Shown here piece after piece: positions 28,375-35,614 of a stretch of 64,000 bases of DNA; the first letter of the stretch is position 1, and the number at the start of each line of letters is the position of its first letter. The DNA lies in the NCBI RefSeq assembly GCF_024345995.1, contig NZ_JAGQCE010000012.1:1-64000 (forward strand). The letters are read 5' to 3'. The DNA comes from Synechococcus sp. Cruz-7E5. GTDB taxonomy: Bacteria; Cyanobacteriota; Cyanobacteriia; PCC-6307; Cyanobiaceae. The notes beneath the pieces were generated by a model. That model searched no databases and was not told where the DNA came from. It saw only the letters and a program-made list of their open reading frames with translations. The translations under genes were made by a program, and so were the position numbers.

Positions 28375-29286
28375 ATGACCACGACAACCACCATTGACCG
28401 CTCTTTCGCTCAGGCGTCCGCCCTCACGGCCGAGCAGGTCGCTGCCCTGGCGGCACCCCTGAGTCGCGCCAACGTCAAGCAGCGCGACCAGGGCCGAGGC
28501 AAGGTCAGCTACATCGAGGGCTGGGTGGCGATCGCCGAGGCCAACCGGATCTTCGGGTTCGACGGCTGGCAGCGCGAGACGGTCGCGTTGCAGTGCGTCT
28601 CCCAGGCCGAACGCCGCATCGGCCGTGAGCCGGGCAAGCCCTCCGATCCACCGCAACGCGACGGCTGGGGCGTCACCTACACCGCTCGGGTGCGGGTGAT
28701 CGTCGGCGGGATCGTGCGCGAGGGCAGTGGTGCCGGCCACGGCATCGATGTCGACCTGGGCCAGGCGCATGAGTCCGCTCTCAAGGAAGCCGAGACCGAC
28801 GCCATGAAGCGGGCGCTGATGACTTTCGGGAACCCGTTCGGGCTCGCGCTCTATGACAAGCAGCAGCGGCAGGTCACCTCAAGCGTCACCGGGGCCTCCT
28901 CACGTGGGGACAGCACCGAGCGCCCCTCCAACGGGACCACCTCCAGCACCGCTGCAGGGAACGGCCCGTTGCGGCGTTCAGTGACTGGCAACGGCCACGC
29001 TCCCAACCACCAGCCTGCGGGCTTGCCCTCCACTACTGCTGCGACGGAGGGCGTCGCAGCAGCCCAAGAGGACGCGGCCCTACTGCCCCTCGATGGCGCC
29101 ACGATCCGCCAGATTCACGCCACCGTTCGCAGCCTTCCTCAGCTCCAGCTGGAAGGCTTCACCAAGGCGTTCCGCAAGCGCTTCCAGGTGCCGGAGGCAG
29201 CCAGCTCGATCGCGGATCGCATTACCCAGAAGCAACACCACGACTGGATCGAGGCCTTCCTGGTGCAGCACCAGACCGTTGCCTGA
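28375..29286 (+). CDS. Rad52/22-type single-strand annealing protein
   Basis: This 303-residue protein has an N-terminal Rad52-like annealing domain. Markers are LAAPLSRANVKQRDQGRGKVSYI, IAEANRIFGFDGWQRET (about 50-70), a strand block VTYTARVRVIVGGIVREGSG (about 105-125), and the signature HESALKEAETDAMKRALMTFG (about 135-158). The C-terminal half is Ser/Thr/Pro-rich and disordered. It then has a short helical end (ATIRQIHATVRSLPQLQLEG). Such proteins anneal homologous ssDNA during phage replication and recombination. It closes the Gp157-led block. Confidence 0.88.
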   Translation: MTTTTTIDRSFAQASALTAEQVAALAAPLSRANVKQRDQGRGKVSYIEGWVAIAEANRIFGFDGWQRETVALQCVSQAERRIGREPGKPSDPPQRDGWGVTYTARVRVIVGGIVREGSGAGHGIDVDLGQAHESALKEAETDAMKRALMTFGNPFGLALYDKQQRQVTSSVTGASSRGDSTERPSNGTTSSTAAGNGPLRRSVTGNGHAPNHQPAGLPSTTAATEGVAAAQEDAALLPLDGATIRQIHATVRSLPQLQLEGFTKAFRKRFQVPEAASSIADRITQKQHHDWIEAFLVQHQTVA

Positions 29287-29356
29287 GATCCAGTCATCCG
29301 GCAGCTCAGGTAGGAGGTGCTGCCTACCATTCATGAGTCCGGCCGCCCTGAGGGCC

Positions 29357-29599
29357 ATGACCATGCAAACCGATCTGAGCTGGGCAGGTTGCAGTGCTGT
29401 GGAAAGGGATCCTCAGCGCCTGAGCGGGGCCTGGGTGTTCCGCGGTACCCGGATTCCGGTGGCGGCTCTGTTTGAAAATCTGGAAGACGGCGTCTCCTTG
29501 GCTGAATTCGTCGAACTGTTCCCAGGGGTAAGCCTCGAGCAGTCGCGGCTGGTCCTGGAGCACGCCGCTCGGAGCACCGCTGCTGCCGCACTGGCCTGA
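29357..29599 (+). CDS. DUF433 antitoxin-like protein
   Basis: This 80-residue protein has the DUF433 core: GAWVFRGTRIPVAALFENLEDG, then AEFVELFPGVSLEQSRLVLEHA, a helix-turn-helix-like segment. In known pairs the DUF433 gene precedes a DUF5615 gene and acts as antitoxin. Here the next gene starts directly after its TGA. The ATG at 29363 is an alternative start. Confidence 0.82.
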   Translation: MTMQTDLSWAGCSAVERDPQRLSGAWVFRGTRIPVAALFENLEDGVSLAEFVELFPGVSLEQSRLVLEHAARSTAAAALA

Positions 29600-29920
29600 G
29601 TGCGGATCTTGTTCGACCAAGGGACCCCCGTTCCTCTTCGCCGTTCATTGACTGGCCATGTGATTGCCACGGCTTATGAGCTGGGTTGGTCGACCGTCAC
29701 CAATGGCGAACTGATTCGCTTGGCGGAGCAGGAGGGCTACGAGCTACTGATCACCACCGATACCAACCTGCGTTATCAGCAGAATCTGAGCGGGCGCAGC
29801 ATCGCGATCCTTGTGCTGACAACAACCAGCTGGCCGCGGATTCGCCAGGTCACAGGCGAGCTCCAGGCGGCGGTCGCTGCCATCGAAAGCGGCGGCTACG
29901 AGGAACTGTTCATTCCCTGA
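29600..29920 (+). CDS. DUF5615 (PIN-like) toxin
   Basis: This 106-residue protein begins at GTG directly after the DUF433 stop. DUF5615 features include MRILFDQGTPVPLRRSL (aspartate early), the ELLITTDTNLRYQQNL strand, and AILVLTTTSWPRI. The acidic residues at these strands are the usual PIN-like nuclease metal ligands. With the upstream DUF433 protein it is a probable toxin-antitoxin pair. Confidence 0.85.
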   Translation: MRILFDQGTPVPLRRSLTGHVIATAYELGWSTVTNGELIRLAEQEGYELLITTDTNLRYQQNLSGRSIAILVLTTTSWPRIRQVTGELQAAVAAIESGGYEELFIP

Positions 29921-29925
29921 ACACC

Positions 29926-30144
29926 TCAGCGCTGCAGCAGCCAGCGCAGCAGCGACAGGCCGATGATCAGGCCGATGCCGGTGTTCCACAGCAGGGAGGG
30001 CCGCTGGGAGAGGCGTTGCAGCCAGCGCGGCATTCGATCGCCCCAGTGCTCCAGGGCCAGCACCGCCAGCAGCAGCAGGACCACGGGGAGTCCGATGGCC
30101 AGCACCAGCTCACGCAGCATTCCATCGCTCGCCTCTATCGGCAC
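29926..30144 (-). CDS. Small two-helix membrane protein
   Basis: The 72-residue frame has two hydrophobic segments (about residues 12-30, LVLAIGLPVVLLLLAVLAL, and 53-68) with a basic loop (RMPRWLQRLSQRP) between them. It converges with the toxin gene, ending 5 nt from it. No family is recognised; a start at the second ATG is possible. Confidence 0.5.
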   Translation of the reverse strand: MPIEASDGMLRELVLAIGLPVVLLLLAVLALEHWGDRMPRWLQRLSQRPSLLWNTGIGLIIGLSLLRWLLQR

Positions 30145-30726
30145 CGTACCCAGCCGGATCCAGAGCGACAGCCGGTTGGCAGCCCTGTTCTGAGGGTGCG
30201 AATCCTCCCCTGAGCCGTCAGTGCTGGCTTGCCAGCCAACCCTCCAACTGGCGACGGCGAGGCCTGCGGGTCCTTGCGCCGAACAGGCCGCAAGAGTGGT
30301 ACGGGAACAGGTACTTCTGGAAGCCGCTGCAGCCTGAAAAGAGGCGTACTTTGGAGTTGAGGGGAGGCCCGGTAGCCAACCCGACCCTCACCCTCCAAGA
30401 GAGTCCGGCCAGGGATCACCCGAGCCGGTGCGCAAAGCGGAGGTACGCCCAACATGCGAGGCATCAACCGTGAACTTGATGGCGCAGCGCGAACGCCATC
30501 CCGTAACCGCAGAGAGCGATATGCCAGTTCTGTTCCCCGCGTGTTCAAATCCCGGGCTACATAACCCGGGCCCGGATCACAGCCGAGAAGGTCAAGCCCC
30601 GAGCAACTCTTCCCGGAGACGTGATCCCATCCCTTACCTGCCAGGCCCCAGACAGGCCATGCGTGAAACACAGACACCCGATCGGTCAGGCCCCAGATGC
30701 CAAGGCGATGATCCGCAACCGGTGCT
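30145..30726. other. Gene-poor stretch, about 580 nt
   Basis: GC-rich, with Arg/Pro-rich open frames that look like shadows. I checked for tmRNA, RNase P RNA and tRNA signatures and found none. A strong hairpin closes it on the right. Confidence 0.4.
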
Positions 30727-30750
30727 AAGGCGCCCCCCACGGGGCGCCTT
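30727..30750. terminator. Strong hairpin (possible bidirectional terminator)
   Basis: A perfect 10-bp stem AAGGCGCCCC/GGGGCGCCTT encloses a 4-nt loop. It lies 3' of the MerR gene. It lacks a clear T-tract on either strand. Confidence 0.5.
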
Positions 30751-30808
30751 CCTGCTGGGCATGGGGTCCACACGCTTCAGCGGAACAGCGACAGCGCAAG
30801 CTCATGGC

Positions 30809-31282
30809 TCAGCGTTGAAGTTTGGAGCCCCCGCAGTCCTGCCAGCTGCCGAGCAGACGCGCCAGCTCATCCTTCATGGTGGCGAGCTCACCGATCCGCA
30901 GGTTGATCGATTCCATCTTTGCCGCAATGCTGTCTTTCAGGACAGAGCAGTTGCAGACACCAGCTCGCCGCACTTCCAGGATCCTCGCCAACTCGGGAAT
31001 CGATACATCCATCGCCCGCAGGGCTCGAATGATCGCCAGCTCAGCGAGATTCTCCTCATCAAACAATCGGTATCCAGCTGCGGAGCGAGTCCTGGGCTGG
31101 AGCAATCCCTCGTCGCAGTAGTAGCGAATCGTCTTCACCGGGAGGCCTGTACGCCTGGCCACTTCGCCGATGCGCAGGCTGGGAGCAGGCGACGATGACA
31201 GTGATCCCTGGCGGGCCACGGCGGAAACCCTCCATTTGATGGAGCCTTGCAAGTTTAGGCATCGGCAGGCGAGGAGGCGCAC
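30809..31282 (-). CDS. MerR-family regulator with C-x-C metal-like motif
   Basis: This 157-residue protein has a MerR winged HTH: SLRIGEVARRTGLPVKTIRYYCDEGLLQPRTRS, then GYRLFDEENLAELAII. A dimerisation coiled coil follows. Cysteines occur as VCNCSVLKD (before the coil) and near the C-terminus (WQDCGGSK), similar in placement to metal-sensing MerR proteins. It is divergent from DUF3721 and HupE-type genes, so it probably controls that metal cluster. The first ~25 residues are atypical, and the true start may be an internal codon. The metal is unknown; Ni or Co fits the context. Confidence 0.85.
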   Translation of the reverse strand: MRLLACRCLNLQGSIKWRVSAVARQGSLSSSPAPSLRIGEVARRTGLPVKTIRYYCDEGLLQPRTRSAAGYRLFDEENLAELAIIRALRAMDVSIPELARILEVRRAGVCNCSVLKDSIAAKMESINLRIGELATMKDELARLLGSWQDCGGSKLQR

Positions 31283-31377
31283 AAATCACCACTCTCCACT
31301 AAGAGTGCTCTGCTGGAGGCTTTTGGTAGGCTTGGTGTTCAGCAGTTAGCCCTGCGCTCGCTCCGCCCCCCTGTTCC

Positions 31378-31629
31378 ATGTCGAGCCTTTCCAGTCCATG
31401 GGCAGCCCGGACGGCAGCCGCGATCGGCGCCAACCTCTTGCTCTCAGCCGCTGGCCTTGCCGCTCCAGCCACCGGTTCCGGCGGCGTGCCAGCGCTCTAT
31501 CCAACCCAGGCAGAAGCGGAGAAGGCGGCCAAACTCCACTTCAACTGCACAGGCGCCCACAAGATGGGCAACCAGTGGATGCCCTGTGCCAAGCACGGTG
31601 ATGGCCAGGGCTCCGGGCCCTCCCACTGA
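31378..31629 (+). CDS. DUF3721 small secreted protein
   Basis: This 83-residue protein has a signal peptide (hydrophobic LLLSAAGLAAPA after an N-terminal charged stretch) and one DUF3721 domain, with the LHFNCTGAHKMGNQWMPCAKH segment. The two cysteines flank the GAHKMGN motif and may bind metal. It is divergent from the MerR gene and followed 14 nt later by another DUF3721 protein. Confidence 0.8.
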   Translation: MSSLSSPWAARTAAAIGANLLLSAAGLAAPATGSGGVPALYPTQAEAEKAAKLHFNCTGAHKMGNQWMPCAKHGDGQGSGPSH

Positions 31630-31643
31630 GGCCGAGCACTCCC

Positions 31644-32069
31644 ATGGCGCAATGTGGCGACAAGCCCAAGCGGATCGCCTTCGGTGTGGCGCCCCTGGGC
31701 ATCATCTCGATCGGCATCGTGCCGATGGGGGTGGTGAGTATCGGCGTGGTGCCAATGGGGGTCATCAGCATCGGCGTGGTGGGGATGGGCGTCCTCAATG
31801 CCTGCGTCGTGGGAATGGGCGTGCTGGTGGCGGGCGTGAATGTGATGGGGGTCTGGTGGGCAGGTCTCGAGGGCATGGGCCCGCGGCGTCTGGGGGCTCC
31901 ACCCAGTGCCCTGCATCAGCACCATCAAAGTTCCGCCGGCCAGACGCCGCCGAACCTGATGGCCTACCCAACCCGCCAGCAGGCCCTGGATCGGGCCCGG
32001 CAGCTGGGCTGCAGCGGCGCCCATGCCATGGGCTCCCTCTGGATGCCCTGCTCCGAGCACCCTCAATAG
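31644..32069 (+). CDS. GIxSIG-repeat protein with C-terminal DUF3721
   Basis: This 141-residue protein begins CGDKPKRIAFGVAPLGIIS, then runs through a periodic five-residue hydrophobic repeat of the form (G)VVxIG-(I/V)VPMG (about residues 14-70). The C-terminal DUF3721 domain reads GCSGAHAMGSLWMPC. The repeat would form a stacked or membrane-inserted structure. It shares its end domain with the preceding gene, and lies 34 nt before a HupE gene. The function is probably metal handling. Confidence 0.75.
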   Translation: MAQCGDKPKRIAFGVAPLGIISIGIVPMGVVSIGVVPMGVISIGVVGMGVLNACVVGMGVLVAGVNVMGVWWAGLEGMGPRRLGAPPSALHQHHQSSAGQTPPNLMAYPTRQQALDRARQLGCSGAHAMGSLWMPCSEHPQ

Positions 32070-32102
32070 GGGCATCCCTTGGAGCCGGGCAGCAGATCCA
32101 GG

Positions 32103-32726
32103 ATGAAACGCAACGGCCTGCGCCTGATGAAGCGAATCCACAGGCGATGGGCCTTACCGGCCAGTGTCGCCCTGGCCTTGGTGCCGACGTCTGCCTGGGC
32201 CCATGCCGATGCACACCCTGGTGGTGGTTTCGTTGCCGGCTTGCTTCACCCCATCTCGGGCCTCGATCACGTCGTGGCGATGGTGGCCGTGGGCCTCTGG
32301 GGTGCGGTGCTCGGCTCGCCAGCCCTGTGGGTGCTGCCGGTGGCGTTTCCGATGGTGATGGCTTTCGGAGGGCTGCTCGGCCTCCTGGGCGTTCCGATTC
32401 CGGGGGTGGAGATCGGCATCGCCGCCTCGGGCCTGGTGATGGGCCTGATGGTGCTGTTCGAGCTGAAGCCGCCGCTCTGGTTGGCGGCGCTGATCGTGGC
32501 CGCCTTTGCGGTGTTCCACGGCCATGCCCACGGCGCTGAACTGCCCGACGGCAGCAACGCCCTGCTCTACAGCCTGGCCTTTGTACTGGCGACAGGCCTG
32601 CTGCACCTGGTGGGGATCCTGCTGGGTGAAACGCGTCGCTGGCCTGGAGGACGACGCTTCGTGCAGTGGGCCGGCGGTTGTGTGGCGTTGGTGGGGCTGT
32701 GGTTTCTGGAGCAGGCCTTGACATGA
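32103..32726 (+). CDS. HupE/UreJ-type metal permease
   Basis: This 207-residue protein has a signal sequence then the HupE motif HPGGGFVAGLLHPISGLDHVV (first transmembrane region), where the conserved histidines and aspartate are proposed metal ligands. Five further helices follow, with AVFHGHAHGAELP between helices. HupE/UreJ proteins import nickel or cobalt. The ATG at 32103 is preferred to 32079. The next gene starts in an ATGA overlap. Confidence 0.88.
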   Translation: MKRNGLRLMKRIHRRWALPASVALALVPTSAWAHADAHPGGGFVAGLLHPISGLDHVVAMVAVGLWGAVLGSPALWVLPVAFPMVMAFGGLLGLLGVPIPGVEIGIAASGLVMGLMVLFELKPPLWLAALIVAAFAVFHGHAHGAELPDGSNALLYSLAFVLATGLLHLVGILLGETRRWPGGRRFVQWAGGCVALVGLWFLEQALT

Positions 32727-33274
32727 ATCTGCCGCTGGCCCATCTGGCGCCCACTGGCCTGGGCCCCTGGGGGGATGGGATGGCCCGGCTGTTCCTGGAG
32801 CCCACGGATCTGCTGCTCGTGATCGGCCTGGTGCTGCTGAGCGTGCAGGCCGGCAGACCCTACGGCGATCGCCTGCCCTTGCTGCTGCCACTGGCCTGGC
32901 TGCTAGGGGGCCTGATCGGTCTGACCCTGCCTTCGGAACTGCTCCTGTCGCTGTTGTGCACCGCCTTGGTGGCTGGGCTTGGGTTGCTCGTGGCCCTGGA
33001 GGTGCGGCTGCGGCCTGTGGTGTTGTTGCCTTTGGCTGCCGTTCTGACCTCGCTGTTCGCCCTCGTGGCGGGCTCGGCACTGGCCGGCCATGCGGGAGCT
33101 CTAGCGGCCCTGTTGGGGGAGACCGTGGCCATTGCGGTGCTGAGCACCCTGCTTTCCCTGCCCCTGGCCCCTCCGCATCGCCGTTGGCTGGCCATCGCCC
33201 TGCGGGTGGGTGGCAGCTGGATCACCGCTTCATCCCTGCTGATGCTGGGCTGGCTGATCCGTCACCCCCAGTAA
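32723..33274 (+). CDS. HupE-partner membrane protein
   Basis: The 183-residue product has about five or six hydrophobic segments and starts in an ATGA overlap with the HupE stop. It resembles a second HupE/UreJ-like membrane component, with LEPTDLLLVIGLVLLSVQAG near the N-terminus. It lacks the histidine-rich motif. It may form a complex with HupE. Confidence 0.72.
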   Translation: MNLPLAHLAPTGLGPWGDGMARLFLEPTDLLLVIGLVLLSVQAGRPYGDRLPLLLPLAWLLGGLIGLTLPSELLLSLLCTALVAGLGLLVALEVRLRPVVLLPLAAVLTSLFALVAGSALAGHAGALAALLGETVAIAVLSTLLSLPLAPPHRRWLAIALRVGGSWITASSLLMLGWLIRHPQ

Positions 33275-33299
33275 TGCCCACACGGCCACGGCGCCACAC

Positions 33300-33440
33300 A
33301 ATGGAAGCAACGGTTCCAGCGGGTCACTCCCTGGAGGCAACGAGGAAAGTCCGGTGGGGTGCAGGTTCGTCCTGAGCCGAATCCGGCGCTGTCCCGCAGC
33401 TGTGATGGGGGCCCTGGCCCCTTCAGTCAGAACGCTCGCC
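33300..33440 (+). promoter_or_regulatory. Cobalamin (B12) riboswitch
   Basis: The conserved core is visible: GAGGAAAGTCCGGTG, a spacer, GAATCCGGCGCTGTCCCGC (the B12 box), AGCTGTGA and a closing AGTCAGAACGC segment. The element lies 42 nt before a HupE start. Binding of adenosylcobalamin would reduce expression. Confidence 0.9.
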
Positions 33441-33481
33441 GTGCACAACCCCTTCATCCCCGGCGCGGACCGGACCTCTCG

Positions 33482-34087
33482 ATGACCCAGACCTTCTCGG
33501 CCAGAACCCTGGCCCTGTTCGGCGGTGCGGCAGCCCTGGCGCTGCTGCTCGATCAACCCGCTCAGGCCCATGGCATCGCCCACGGCGGCATCGCCGCGGG
33601 CTTCCTGCACCCCATCAGCGGCACCGATCACCTGCTGCTGCTGATCGGTGTGGGGACTGCTGCCTCCTGCATCTCCGCCCAACTGCTGCTCTGGGCCCTG
33701 GCTGGTGCCATTGGCGGCGGCGTGTTCGGGGCGATGGGCGGCACGTTGCCGGCCCAAGAATTTCTCGCAGCCCTGGCGATCAGCGCCGTGGCGGTGCTGG
33801 TGCTGCGATGCCTCCGCTCTCAGCAAAGCCCCCAGTTGGGCTCCTGCGCCGCCCTGGTGGCCTCAGCGGTGGCTGTTCACGCCATGCTCCACGGCCTGGA
33901 GGCCCCGGCCGATGGTTCCGCCGCTCTCTGGTGGCTGGGGGCGTTCGCAGGTTCGGTGCTGGTGAGCGGCGGCAGCTTCCTGCTGTTGCGGCGCCTGCCC
34001 CTGGCCTGGACCCGAGGGGTGGCCCTGCTGCTAGCGCTCTGTGGTGGGGTGGCAGCCCTGGGGCCAATCGGTTTACTGATGCGCTGA
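33482..34087 (+). CDS. B12-controlled HupE-type (probable cobalt) permease
   Basis: This 201-residue protein has a signal peptide (ending near QPAQAHGIAHGG) and the HupE segment AAGFLHPISGTDHLLLL, where the His/Asp are the metal ligands. Six hydrophobic helices in total, with HAMLHGLEAP in a loop. It is under a cobalamin riboswitch, and HupE proteins under such control in cyanobacteria were proposed as cobalt importers. The ATG at 33482 follows the riboswitch; an earlier in-frame start at 33359 is inside it and rejected. Confidence 0.9.
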   Translation: MTQTFSARTLALFGGAAALALLLDQPAQAHGIAHGGIAAGFLHPISGTDHLLLLIGVGTAASCISAQLLLWALAGAIGGGVFGAMGGTLPAQEFLAALAISAVAVLVLRCLRSQQSPQLGSCAALVASAVAVHAMLHGLEAPADGSAALWWLGAFAGSVLVSGGSFLLLRRLPLAWTRGVALLLALCGGVAALGPIGLLMR

Positions 34088-34100
34088 GCCGGAAGAGGAG

Positions 34101-34661
34101 ATGCTTCGCCCGATGGGAAGAGGATCACCATCCCCCCGATCCCCCTCGCCGCTGGCCGCGCCCACCACGCCACTACAGATCCGCCCCTACGAGGAAGCCG
34201 ACTGGCCTGGAGTGTGGCGGCTGCTGGAGCCGGTGTTTCGCGCCGGGGAGACGTTCCCCCACGATCCGGCCATCACAGAAGTCGAGGCCCGGGCCCAGTG
34301 GGTGGAGGAGAGCCAGGCCGTCATGGTGGCCATCGGTTCCACCGGAGCCGTGGTGGGCACCTACTACCTCAGGCCCAACTCCCTCGCCCTCGGCGCCCAT
34401 GTGGCCAACGCCGGCTACGTGGTGGCCGTGCACTGCCGGCGTCAGGGCATCGGCAGCCGCCTCTGCCGGCACTCGCTCCAGGCCGCCCGGCGGCTGGGCT
34501 TCCGAGCGATGCAGTTCAACCTGGTGGTGAGCACCAACACCGCCGGCATCCGCTGCTGGCAGCAGAACGGCTTTCAGATCATCGGCACCCTGCCGGGGGC
34601 ATTTCGTCACAGGCAGCTGGGCTATGTCGATGCCCTGGTGATGGTCCAACTGCTCCACTGA
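34101..34661 (+). CDS. GNAT acetyltransferase
   Basis: This 186-residue protein has the GNAT fold. The acetyl-CoA binding loop is VHCRRQGIGSRLCRHSLQAA (R/Q-x-x-G-x-G). QIRPYEEADWPGVW starts the domain (about 26), and the NTAGIRCWQQNGFQIIG C-terminal segment is typical. It starts 13 nt after the HupE stop. The substrate is unknown. Confidence 0.9.
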   Translation: MLRPMGRGSPSPRSPSPLAAPTTPLQIRPYEEADWPGVWRLLEPVFRAGETFPHDPAITEVEARAQWVEESQAVMVAIGSTGAVVGTYYLRPNSLALGAHVANAGYVVAVHCRRQGIGSRLCRHSLQAARRLGFRAMQFNLVVSTNTAGIRCWQQNGFQIIGTLPGAFRHRQLGYVDALVMVQLLH

Positions 34662-34788
34662 ATCGAACAACACGTCGCCTTTGCCGAGCTCTTGATCGGG
34701 GAGGACAGGGCCATGCGGGTGGGGGAGGCGTTGGAGGTGCTTGAACGTAACCGCTTGCAGCGGCTGCACTTTGTGAGACTTGAGACAG

Positions 34789-35517
34789 TCATCTTGAAGC
34801 CGCCGCGATCCGCTCCCGCAGCCTGGCGGCCATGGCCTGCACAGCCGCATGGCTGGCGAGCTCATGGGGCACCAGCAGCCAGAGGAGCTCCACGAGCGGC
34901 TCCCACGGCAACACCGCTGTCAGCGCCGCCTCTCGCCAGGGGCTGGTCTGCAGCAGGGACGGCGGCACCGGCAGCAGCGCATCACCCCGTTGCAACGCCG
35001 CCAGCCAGTCGATGGCGGCAACAGCTTCGAGCGGGGTGATGGCCGCCAGCTGCTGCTCCTCCAGGGCGTGATGGAGCGCCGGTGCTGCCGCCACCGGCGG
35101 TGCCAGGAACCGGAAGGCTCGGGACGGTGGCGCGGCGGAGGAATCGGTGCCGTTCAACCGGCTGGCGAGGAGCAGCCTCCAGCGGCCCAAGGGCAGCCAG
35201 GCCATCCCCTCCAACCATGCAGGTGGGGCCTCCAGCTCAGGGCCAACGCTCGCCAGCAGTACCGCCTCCAGCTCGCCAGTCAGCAGCAGGTCACACCACT
35301 GGCTCAAGCTCCGCCACTGCAGCGGCGGCGAGTGCAGGGGGGCGAGTCTGTCGAGCAGGTGCTGATGGAACAGGTCGGTGGCCACACGCAGGCCGGTGGC
35401 AGGGCGCATTGGAGGTCGAATCGGAGCAGGCAGCGGATCTCGCGCTGGTCGGCGGGTGGCGGAATACTCCTGCCACCACGGCCGTAATCGGCCTTTGGTA
35501 CTGACCGCCACCAGCAC
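34789..35517 (-). CDS. LysR-effector-domain-like protein
   Basis: The product (about 242 residues) resembles the substrate-binding half of LysR regulators: TGLRVATDLFHQHLLDRL, LTGELEAVLLASVGPEL, WLPLGRWRLLLAS and a C-terminal LLVPHELASHAAVQAMAARLRERI. The N-terminal HTH expected of a full LysR protein is absent. The start is uncertain: a GTG at 35517 is chosen because a longer frame would overlap the divergent kinase-WYL gene; an ATG at 35409 is also possible. It may be a degenerate regulator. Confidence 0.5.
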   Translation of the reverse strand: MLVAVSTKGRLRPWWQEYSATRRPARDPLPAPIRPPMRPATGLRVATDLFHQHLLDRLAPLHSPPLQWRSLSQWCDLLLTGELEAVLLASVGPELEAPPAWLEGMAWLPLGRWRLLLASRLNGTDSSAAPPSRAFRFLAPPVAAAPALHHALEEQQLAAITPLEAVAAIDWLAALQRGDALLPVPPSLLQTSPWREAALTAVLPWEPLVELLWLLVPHELASHAAVQAMAARLRERIAAASR

Positions 35518-35614
35518 GGCAAGCAGCGCTACCGAATCGTGATGAATGCAGCAGGAATGGCAGCGCCACTTGCTGCCCAATGGAGCTGGGGATGTGTCCT
35601 TCGATCCAACGCCC

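Noticed and set aside
30145-30726. Possible tmRNA, RNase P RNA or tRNA
   Set aside because: I found no tag reading frame, no GAGGAAAGTCC-type core with the right partners and no cloverleaf.
33359-33481. Upstream extension of the HupE gene
   Set aside because: It lies inside the cobalamin riboswitch, so it is RNA structure rather than coding sequence.
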